Source of the DNA: a virus
Strand: one strand, 5' to 3'
Virus record (IMG/VR): IMGVR_UViG_3300042863_001469
Location: 1-30,559 of that record
DNA length: 30,559 nt
The translations under genes and the position numbers were made by a program. Shown piece after piece: positions 22,373 to 28,867 of this stretch (within the stretch, counting starts at the first letter, position 1; each line of letters opens with the position of its first letter). The notes beneath the pieces are model-generated. The model was given only the letters and a program-made list of their open reading frames with translations. It was not told where the DNA came from and made no database searches.

Positions 22373-22939
22373 TTATTTATGGTCGAAATTCATAAAGTAT
22401 GTATAACTGCTTAACCGCCAGTGATCACTGGGTATTTCGTTCAGCATACCGTGCCATTGTTCTGGACCATTTATCATGATATAACCTGTATTCATCCGAT
22501 ATGGAACACTGTATCTCACATTTTCGCCCTGATCGTCGTGATAAAATACTGTTCCTAGCTGAGATTCTGCAGACTCAGACAGATATATCTGCATGGCTAA
22601 CTTGGGGGTAAGATTTCTTTCTGCTCCGTCCAGATGTACTGGGCAATGGAAACCCTGAAAGTCTAACCAAAAACTGCTCCAGCATCTTTTGTCATAAAAG
22701 CTGATACGCAGATGTTGTTCGATCATGGACAGACAAGAATTATAAACTTGGTCTACTTGGTTTAAAATACTGATGTCTTGGACCAATAACCGACGACGAT
22801 TGAAATCTGCTTGCATTTCTTGGGAATCCCAGGGATAATCGTAAAACTTTTCCTTTGTTACTAGCTCTAGTAGATCTTCAGGAAGTATGTCCTCTACCAG
22901 AAACAAATCCAGTCCATCATCAACAGCAGTTATTTTCAT
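22373..22939 (-). CDS. 2OG-Fe(II) oxygenase
   Basis: A 188-residue oxygenase of the small prolyl-hydroxylase-like type. The iron ligands are visible: PVHLDGA (His102, Asp104) and QWHGMLNEIP (His163), followed by WRLSSYTYF (Arg175) for 2-oxoglutarate. The core strands LAMQIYLSES and GTVFYHDD sit at the expected place between them. Similar small oxygenases are common in marine T4-like phages with unknown substrates, possibly phage or host proteins. The ATG overlaps the terminase stop by 4 nt, so it is translated right after terminase. The N-terminal 30 residues (DLFLVEDILPEDLLEL) match the lead-in helix of the fold. Confidence 0.82.
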   Translation of the reverse strand: MKITAVDDGLDLFLVEDILPEDLLELVTKEKFYDYPWDSQEMQADFNRRRLLVQDISILNQVDQVYNSCLSMIEQHLRISFYDKRCWSSFWLDFQGFHCPVHLDGAERNLTPKLAMQIYLSESAESQLGTVFYHDDQGENVRYSVPYRMNTGYIMINGPEQWHGMLNEIPSDHWRLSSYTYFMNFDHK

Positions 22940-24510
22940 ATCATTATAAACGGCATGGGTGCTATGTAATCATCCAGACTATCTCTGAGTTGTTCATCTA
23001 ACTTAGAATCATAATTTTGTAATGCTTGTGTTATTCGTAATGTCAACAATGTTGCTGAAACTAAATCGTCAGTTTCACCAATTTTGGCTGCAAAACCAGT
23101 ACCATGAGCAACAAAAGTTTTTAACTCACTAATTAAATTTTTACTGTTAATGGTTATCTTTTTATTTTCAATAAGATTTTTTAACTTGGCACAAACTGCA
23201 ATTTTAGACTTGTTGGTTGTGGTAAAACCTTTACGATGAATTCTGGATTGACCTATTTTATGTGGTTGACTCAAAAACGTACCTTTGATGTTTTCTTCAC
23301 CAACTTGTTCTATTACCACCAGGGCAGCTTCGCCCAGGGTGTTATTTTCTACACTGTAATAGATATCGTTTTGTGTGCCAATTGTGTCATACAAATACTC
23401 ACATATCTCTTTAAGAATAGCAATTTGCCTTTGTATCGGTGTTTTATTGTGTTGCCATTCGCCAACCTGAAGCATGGTGGGTAATTCGAATATCTGTATA
23501 GCAGCCGGATCGCCGCCTGTTCCAAGACTGGGGTCTAAACCAAGAACATAAGTTTTTCCACGTTGTGGTTTTCTATACCAGCGCACTTGCCCTTGTCGTT
23601 CGATTGGTTCCGAACCCTCGAGTTCAGACAGTTTAATGCTGTCGATCAGAGTTTCATCATAAATCAAGAACTCGCATCCGTGTTCGCGTCTAAAACGCTC
23701 TTCACCAATGCGGCCCATTTCTTCCTGTTTCCAGGTTTCGTCACGGTCCGGATGTTCGTCCCAGCGACTCTGATAAGCTTTGAATCCATTAATGCCAATT
23801 TTGGTAGGATTACCAAAACTGTCCACACATTTGTTGGCCTGTTTCCATATATGAGCAAACTGATCTTCGTCACTGTTTGGTGTGCTAGTAATAATAGCTT
23901 TACCGCCGGTGCTCAGTGTGGGCGATATACTGGTCCAGAATTCTTTGGCAATTGTGGGACGAACGAATGCAAACTCATCGCAGTAGAGTAGTGTAATACT
24001 CATACCACGACCAGTTGTTTCTGTGGTTGTTTGTGATACTATTCTGGATCCGTTTTCAAATTCAATTGATCCTTTGTTATAACTGGTAACACCGGCACGT
24101 ATAAAGTCCGGACATAATTCATAGGCATAGCGTACACGTTGCATAATCTCTTGTGCGCCAGTGTACTTGTGTGCAGCAATAAGTATTGTTGAGTCAGGTT
24201 GGAACATCGCAAACCACAATAGGTAACCGGCAGCACTTGTTGTCTTACCTGTTTGTCTGGGCATTAAACTAATGCTAAATCTATTGAAATGATAAGAATC
24301 TATAAGACGTTTTTGATATTCAAATGGATGATACAACATTTTTCCTCGAGTGGGGTGTTGTATATAAAAGTAGTTGTCCATGAAATGCCTAGGCCCATCC
24401 ACTGGATCTGCACATTTGACAAATTCTGTAATTTCCTCTTCAGTAAAGTTGACTTTCTGATAAGGACTCTTTATAATCGTAGTTTCAATTGGTCTTTTTT
24501 GTTTTTCCAT
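22936..24510 (-). CDS. 17: Terminase large subunit (gp17-type)
   Basis: A 524-residue packaging motor. The ATPase has Walker A PRQTGKTT (84-91), Walker B LLYCDEF (174-180) with the catalytic Glu, and the coupling motif region TSTPNSDED. The C-terminal RNase H-like nuclease carries GLDPSLG (Asp326), SVENN (Glu388) and GETDDLVS (Asp481/482) as metal ligands. Length is somewhat shorter than T4 gp17 (about 610). It cuts concatemeric DNA and pumps it into proheads together with a small terminase, which is not identified in the window. It faces a divergent HNH nuclease gene across a 39-nt gap. Confidence 0.95.
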   Translation of the reverse strand: MEKQKRPIETTIIKSPYQKVNFTEEEITEFVKCADPVDGPRHFMDNYFYIQHPTRGKMLYHPFEYQKRLIDSYHFNRFSISLMPRQTGKTTSAAGYLLWFAMFQPDSTILIAAHKYTGAQEIMQRVRYAYELCPDFIRAGVTSYNKGSIEFENGSRIVSQTTTETTGRGMSITLLYCDEFAFVRPTIAKEFWTSISPTLSTGGKAIITSTPNSDEDQFAHIWKQANKCVDSFGNPTKIGINGFKAYQSRWDEHPDRDETWKQEEMGRIGEERFRREHGCEFLIYDETLIDSIKLSELEGSEPIERQGQVRWYRKPQRGKTYVLGLDPSLGTGGDPAAIQIFELPTMLQVGEWQHNKTPIQRQIAILKEICEYLYDTIGTQNDIYYSVENNTLGEAALVVIEQVGEENIKGTFLSQPHKIGQSRIHRKGFTTTNKSKIAVCAKLKNLIENKKITINSKNLISELKTFVAHGTGFAAKIGETDDLVSATLLTLRITQALQNYDSKLDEQLRDSLDDYIAPMPFIMI

Positions 24511-24549
24511 ATTAATTACTTATGTATTACGTTATCAAGAAAGTTTATT

Positions 24550-25077
24550 TTGAACACTTTGCTTTTGAACAAAGATTATACACCAATTAGTGTACTTCCA
24601 CTAAGTGTTATACATTGGCAACATGCTATTAAACTTATGTACCTGGGACGTATTCAGGTTATTGAAACTTACCCGGACTGGATCATACACAGTGAAAAAC
24701 TTGCTATAAATGTGCCTAGTGTGGCTATGACTCGAGAATACTTTAACTTTAAACGTCGGGTAAACTTTACACGTTACAACATGTATCTACGTGATCTATA
24801 TCAATGTCAATATTGCGAAGATACATTTGATTTTGATGACTTGACTATTGATCATGTTGTTCCTGTAAGTCAGGGTGGTAAGACAGAATGGACCAACTGT
24901 GTGACCAGTTGCAAAGCCTGTAATTGGGCTAAAGCAGACAAGGCTGTTATGCAACCCACACGCAAACCATATCGACCGGATTATTGGGCACTGGCTGCTG
25001 CCTGGAAGCATAGTCCATTTAGAGTTCGAGATCCCAAGTGGAATCAATACTTGGGTAGAGATCGGGCTGCTGCTTAG
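24550..25077 (+). CDS. HNH endonuclease, TTG start
   Basis: A 175-residue HNH nuclease. The frame is open back to 24289, but the upstream part opposes terminase. The TTG at 24550 is chosen because AGAAAG lies 6 nt before it and the resulting N-terminus, LNTLLLNKDYTPISVLPLSV, is the usual opening of this HNH family. The catalytic part is CQYCEDTF (Cys86, 89), TIDHVVPVSQGG (Asp101, His102), WTNCV and CKACNWAKAD (Cys121, 124), a zinc-stabilised HNH motif. It may be a homing-type nuclease or a packaging nuclease partner of terminase. It is the only plus-strand gene among the minus-strand genes of the right-hand block. The convergent stops share TTAG at 25074-25077. Confidence 0.88.
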   Translation: MNTLLLNKDYTPISVLPLSVIHWQHAIKLMYLGRIQVIETYPDWIIHSEKLAINVPSVAMTREYFNFKRRVNFTRYNMYLRDLYQCQYCEDTFDFDDLTIDHVVPVSQGGKTEWTNCVTSCKACNWAKADKAVMQPTRKPYRPDYWALAAAWKHSPFRVRDPKWNQYLGRDRAAA

Positions 25078-25283
25078 ATTGGCTGTTCGCCTGTCAGGTA
25101 GGGTTTTGAAAACCAGAGTTTGAACCATTCTTCAGTACCCGGGCGAATATCATGTTTTTTCATGAGTTCGCCCTTTTCATTTCCAGTCACTGAGATGTTA
25201 CTACCAGCAAAGCCCTTGTACTCCTGCATTACCGCACGATTACCAATACCGGCCAATAGTTTGAGCTGTTGTATATCGTCCAT
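25074..25283 (-). CDS. Small protein with N-terminal LxxLAG motif
   Basis: A 69-residue protein of unknown family. It starts DDIQQLKLLAGIGN, a short helix-turn that recurs in larger proteins of this block. The C-terminal half has RPGTEEWFKLWFSKPYLTGE, a compact aromatic segment. A GGAGAA site precedes the ATG with good spacing. The stop shares bases with the convergent HNH stop. It may be a small structural or assembly protein. Confidence 0.7.
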   Translation of the reverse strand: MDDIQQLKLLAGIGNRAVMQEYKGFAGSNISVTGNEKGELMKKHDIRPGTEEWFKLWFSKPYLTGEQPI

Positions 25284-25351
25284 TAGTGTTCTCCGTAAGG
25301 CACTACTGGACGATCATCGTCGGGCGTGTCAGGACCGATCAGTTGCACCAT
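25283..25351 (-). CDS. Possible 22-residue ORF
   Basis: A short frame MVQLIGPDTPDDDRPVVPYG ending EH, sitting between the nuclease and the 69-residue gene. Its stop overlaps the next ATG (TAATG), the overlap style of this genome, and its start overlaps the nuclease 3' end by 13 nt. No strong ribosome-binding site is seen, so it may simply be a chance frame. Confidence 0.3.
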   Translation of the reverse strand: MVQLIGPDTPDDDRPVVPYGEH

Positions 25352-25773
25352 GACTGTTTGGCATCACCGTAGTATTCTCTAGCAAAACCGTTGGCAATCA
25401 ATTGAGCACGTAGACTCTTGCCGTTCAGAATGATGTCGCCCAATACACGACCACCAAACTTGTCCCACCCGTATAAAATAACTTGTCGCTGTTGGCTGGC
25501 ATTAATGAGTCCTTTAGTGAAAACGCTGGCAGCTTCTCCACGCTGCTTTTCGCTATCGCATTGGCCACGGAATCCTTTTTCTGGTGTGTCAACTCCATAG
25601 ATTCTAACAGCAAGTTCGGGCTTGAGGGGTGCAGGTAGAAAGGGTGCGGCAATAACAACTGTATCGCCATCTGTTACTCTGATAATTTGTGCGTCATATG
25701 TAACGCCTTGTGGTGCTTTTTGTGCAAATACAAATACGGGTGCTAATAATAGAATTGCTAATAGTTTTTTCAT
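25339..25773 (-). CDS. Secreted staphylococcal-nuclease-like (TNase) nuclease
   Basis: A 144-residue SNase-fold nuclease with an N-terminal signal peptide (MKKLLAILLLAPVFVFAQ), so it should be exported to the periplasm. The catalytic set of micrococcal nuclease is present. TDGDT (35-38) and VRIYGVDTPE supply Arg57, Asp62, Thr63 and Glu65, and DKFGGRVLGDI supplies Arg109. Two Cys (72 and 143) could form a disulfide. Length matches the bare nuclease domain. A Ca-dependent nuclease sent outside the cytoplasm could degrade host or competitor DNA, or help clear released DNA at lysis; which is unknown. It sits in the structural block upstream of the small LAG-motif gene. Confidence 0.87.
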   Translation of the reverse strand: MKKLLAILLLAPVFVFAQKAPQGVTYDAQIIRVTDGDTVVIAAPFLPAPLKPELAVRIYGVDTPEKGFRGQCDSEKQRGEAASVFTKGLINASQQRQVILYGWDKFGGRVLGDIILNGKSLRAQLIANGFAREYYGDAKQSWCN

Positions 25774-25794
25774 TGATTTTCCTTGTTAATTTTT

Positions 25795-26304
25795 TTACCA
25801 GGCTCTACATGACCAATATCTAGCACTTGTACGTGGACCTGGATTCTCGCAACGGTGTCTTGCTCTAAAACTTTTACGACGTTTGGGGTTTGACTTTTTA
25901 ATCTTCATGTTGGGATCACCAAAGTTAACTTTAACTACGTTACCTTTTGCGTTCTTGACATAAACTTTTGATTTTTTAACGTCACCTTGCATGGGCTTGC
26001 CGAGAGGAACATTACGACCTTGATATTCTGCTTCATCAATATCTCTGTTGTTACTGCCGTGTATGGGACTTGTACTATCATTGGCAACCGGCATGTTTGA
26101 ATCTTCAGTCAAGTATCCAACATGCATTAATATTCGCATTGTTTCGTCATCTGCTTCAATAACTATACCATCTTCAACAATATCAACAACTGTGGTTTCA
26201 ATTACAAGTTCTTCCCTAGCAATTTCTAAATCAAAATAATCACCTATGCTAGGATCATCGTATGACTCTTCTACCTGTTCGATATATTCTCTTAGAGTTT
26301 TCAT
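25795..26304 (-). CDS. Unknown protein with conserved Cys/Trp C-terminal module
   Basis: A 169-residue protein. The acidic N-terminal half (MKTLREYIEQVEESYDDPSI, then EELVIETTVVDIVEDGIVIE) looks like a small helix-plus-strand domain. The basic C-terminal 40 residues read FGDPNMKIKKSNPKRRKSFR, then ARHRCENPGPRTSARYWSCR and AW. That module, with two Cys and a YWSC(R/K)AW ending, is one I recognise as recurrent in phage proteins, but it has no function I can state. The two Cys and His could bind a metal. The start overlaps the preceding large gene by ATGA. Confidence 0.7.
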   Translation of the reverse strand: MKTLREYIEQVEESYDDPSIGDYFDLEIAREELVIETTVVDIVEDGIVIEADDETMRILMHVGYLTEDSNMPVANDSTSPIHGSNNRDIDEAEYQGRNVPLGKPMQGDVKKSKVYVKNAKGNVVKVNFGDPNMKIKKSNPKRRKSFRARHRCENPGPRTSARYWSCRAW

Positions 26305-28865
26305 CGCTTGGTTCCTGGTGCTGGTGCTGCTTGTGTTGCGCCCGGAATTCGTATATTTAATGCTGACTGCGTTGTCGTTTTTGGTGTCGGTGATGCTCCT
26401 GTACCTGTTGGTGCTGCTGGTCCTGCTCCTTGAGTCTTAAGGGCGCCTGCAAGTCCTGATTGACGGGATGTTTGTGTTCCTTGTACCGGGAATCCACTGG
26501 CTCCTGTACCTGTTGGTGCTGCTGGTCCTGCTCCTTGAGTCTTAAGGGCGCCTGCAAGTCCTGATTGTGCTGGTTTGCCCGTTGTAGGAGATTGGGTAGG
26601 GGCCGGAGCACTATCAGCTGGCGGCATTGTTGCACCTTTTGGAGGTGTAACCATCTTGCCAGTTTTTTCATCCTGATATGGTTGTTCAGCTTTTAGCACA
26701 TCGGTCATTTCTTCACGTACCAGGATGCTGTCCAATAGTGATGCTAGTTCTTCATCTAACTCCATGGCCATGGGGTTATCGCTATTGCGATAACTGTGCT
26801 TGTATTGTTGTTTTTCACGATTCAGATCGTCGCCTTGACGAATAATACTGTCCACAGTTTGATATTCTTCTTCTGGTTCATTGGCGTATTCTTCCTGCAC
26901 TGATCCTGATGCCTCCATTGCTTTGTTGTAGGAATCTAAATACTTTCCGCCTTCAAATTCTTCCCAAGATGTATCTTTAAGTTTATGGAATCCCTCGATA
27001 TCGCCTGCTACAACTACCGGCCAGGCTTCAACCATAATACCCACTCCAGAGTCGGTCACCAAGACATCACCGTCATGAATATCATCGTTAGTTTGCGTTT
27101 CGTCGTATAGCTCACGTCCTGACATTCTACTTAAATCGTGAACTTGCATACCGCCGGAGTCTTCCATCATTTCATTATTACCACGCTGCTGCATGAATTG
27201 TAATTCTTTCTGGGCAGTACTCATGGCATCATCTAAATCATCTGTGTGGTACCAGGATTCATCTGATGTAAGTTTCCCATCTTTAATAAACTTGACCACA
27301 TATTCGCCCCATTCCAAATCTTTATAAACCTTGGCGCCGAGAGCAGAATCCCCCAACTTGTCAATTAATCTTTGACTTGCCGCTTCATCCATCATTTGGT
27401 CGCGAGGCTCATTTCCTATCATGATAATTTCTGGCTCGGTCATACCCACATGATCATGATCATCATGTGGGCGCATGCCGGCCATTTTTAGCATCTGCAA
27501 TAGTGCATCTGCCTTGTCACCTTGTGCGCTAATACTTACACTCTTGTTACCGTCGCTGTTCATGTTGGTGCTAACGTTCATTGAATCGTCTTGTTTCATG
27601 TCCATATCGCCACATTCAGCAACTTGACTTTCACTTAGTCCAGCCAATCTGGCCAGTTCGGTTAACTCAGTCGACGGGGCAACTTCCAGCATACCCTCGC
27701 TCATGCCACTACCCATGTCCATGTAAAAACGTTCTTCTACCCAACTGTGCGGGTCATCCTTTACTGCACTGTAAGGTATTTCACCGGTATCTCGATAATA
27801 ATCGTACAATGCATGATATAAATCTGAGTCCATTTGGCCATGGGCCATGAAGTTTTTAACTTCGTGTTTAAATCTATTTTTAAGATGATCTAAAGTACCA
27901 CCACCCTCAGTTAGTGATAACCCCTCGGTTACCTTGGTTGTCGATGGAGCTTTTTCTTGCATGGGTCGACCACTTAACCGCATTAATTCGTTTAATTCTT
28001 CTTCTAATTCTTCTTCTAATTCTTCTTCCTTCATTTGGATACCCATTGGGCCTCTTTTTGCAATCACATCGTCGGAATCAGTTGACATGTTAGCACTGCC
28101 TGTTACTTGAGGGCCACCCACTGTGGGCGGATTAACTGATGCAGGATTTGATGCTGTTGCCATACCAGGTGCACCAATTGCAGAACCCAGTCCCACTGGT
28201 CCCGGGGCTGGTTTAGCTCCCTGACTTGCTGGTGCTGTGCCAGTTTGCATACCTGTAACATTGGCTTGTGGAGCAATACCCAGTGCATTAGCTTGTGGTG
28301 CGGGTGTTGGTTCTGCTGCAGGTCCAGATTGCATACCTTGAACATTGGCTTGCGGAGCAATACCCAGTGCATTAGCTTGTGGTGCTGGTGTTGATGCTGC
28401 TGCAGGTGCGGGTGCGGCGGCAGGTTTTGCACCACCGGCTGCTCCTGGCAAGAAACTGTTACCTTGACCCGAGGGGTCTTGTACACCCTGTGGTGCTTTT
28501 GCTTGGTTAGCAGCAAAAGCAGCATTAGCAGATTTAACTGCTGCTCCGTAATTTGGTGCAGCTGGTTTTGCTGTAGGTTTTGCGCTGCCGCCCGCCGGAG
28601 CATTAAAATTTTGTGTGGCAAGTTTAGCCGGACCAGCTTTGCCAGTGTTATATGCTGGTGCGCTAGGATTTGATGGCAATGGTGCAGAGGGCTTTCCGCT
28701 ACCACCGCGGCCACTGGTACCTGCACTGCCACCCTGGAAAAATCCAGACAGTGCGTTACCAATTGCTTTGGCACCGGCACCTACATTTGGATCATTTTGG
28801 AATGTACCATCACCTGGTGCTTCATTTAATATATTACTGTATTGTCTTAATAGTTTTGGGTTCAT
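26301..28865 (-). CDS. Large Ala/Pro/Gln-rich repetitive protein, probable virion or assembly component
   Basis: An 854-residue protein from ATG 28865, chosen over an upstream GTG (28895) because GTG lies inside the previous gene and the ATG has an AAGAGA site. The first about 260 residues are Ala/Gly/Pro/Gln low complexity with a 28-residue repeat (PQANALGIAPQAN). An acidic EELEEELEEELNELMRLSGR region follows, then globular parts around 310-690. The C-terminus has a 35-residue period repeat, with two copies of QSGLAGALKTQGAGPAAPTG. Several LxxLxG motifs are scattered in it. No enzyme motif is visible. It resembles tail-fibre, scaffold or prohead-core type disordered proteins, but the class is unproven. 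Confidence 0.75.
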   Translation of the reverse strand: MNPKLLRQYSNILNEAPGDGTFQNDPNVGAGAKAIGNALSGFFQGGSAGTSGRGGSGKPSAPLPSNPSAPAYNTGKAGPAKLATQNFNAPAGGSAKPTAKPAAPNYGAAVKSANAAFAANQAKAPQGVQDPSGQGNSFLPGAAGGAKPAAAPAPAAASTPAPQANALGIAPQANVQGMQSGPAAEPTPAPQANALGIAPQANVTGMQTGTAPASQGAKPAPGPVGLGSAIGAPGMATASNPASVNPPTVGGPQVTGSANMSTDSDDVIAKRGPMGIQMKEEELEEELEEELNELMRLSGRPMQEKAPSTTKVTEGLSLTEGGGTLDHLKNRFKHEVKNFMAHGQMDSDLYHALYDYYRDTGEIPYSAVKDDPHSWVEERFYMDMGSGMSEGMLEVAPSTELTELARLAGLSESQVAECGDMDMKQDDSMNVSTNMNSDGNKSVSISAQGDKADALLQMLKMAGMRPHDDHDHVGMTEPEIIMIGNEPRDQMMDEAASQRLIDKLGDSALGAKVYKDLEWGEYVVKFIKDGKLTSDESWYHTDDLDDAMSTAQKELQFMQQRGNNEMMEDSGGMQVHDLSRMSGRELYDETQTNDDIHDGDVLVTDSGVGIMVEAWPVVVAGDIEGFHKLKDTSWEEFEGGKYLDSYNKAMEASGSVQEEYANEPEEEYQTVDSIIRQGDDLNREKQQYKHSYRNSDNPMAMELDEELASLLDSILVREEMTDVLKAEQPYQDEKTGKMVTPPKGATMPPADSAPAPTQSPTTGKPAQSGLAGALKTQGAGPAAPTGTGASGFPVQGTQTSRQSGLAGALKTQGAGPAAPTGTGASPTPKTTTQSALNIRIPGATQAAPAPGTKR
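26395..26567 (-). repeat. Direct repeat, two 68-nt identical copies
   Basis: Copies at 26395-26462 and 26500-26567 are identical over 68 nt and lie 105 nt apart start to start, a multiple of three. They sit inside the large repetitive gene and encode the QSGLAGALKTQGAGPAAPTG segment. They could drive unequal recombination that changes protein length by 35 residues. Confidence 0.9.
27993..28028 (-). repeat. Tandem 12-nt repeat (Glu/Leu codons)
   Basis: Three exact copies of a 12-nt unit (plus strand TAATTCTTCTTC) encode EELE-type repeats in the large protein. Tandem short units can gain or lose copies by slippage, in frame. Confidence 0.85.
28245..28393 (-). repeat. Direct repeat, about 65 nt, 84-nt period
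   Basis: Two near-identical copies (about 28245-28309 and 28329-28393, a few mismatches) encode PQANALGIAPQAN and its surroundings in the Ala/Pro-rich N-terminal part of the large protein. The spacing preserves the reading frame. Confidence 0.85.
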
Positions 28866-28867
28866 TT

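Noticed and set aside
22374-22381. TATTTATG as a third leftward late promoter before the 20915 gene
   Set aside because: The minus-strand octamer is CATAAATA, one mismatch from consensus and only 7 nt from the ATG, too close to act as its promoter.
24289-24549. Upstream extension of the HNH frame from ATG 24289
   Set aside because: It is antisense to the terminase 5' end and reads as nonsense; family-like sequence begins at the TTG 24550.
26395-26567. CRISPR-like repeat pair
   Set aside because: Only two copies, far too long, in frame and coding; this is a protein repeat.
26357-26671. 104-residue minus-strand frame over the 68-nt repeats
   Set aside because: Shadow frame of the repeats in the large gene, with no independent start signal.
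28103-28780. 225-residue minus-strand frame within the large repetitive gene
   Set aside because: Out-of-frame shadow of Ala/Pro/Gln repeats; its Gln/His/Leu composition comes from codon shift and it has no RBS.
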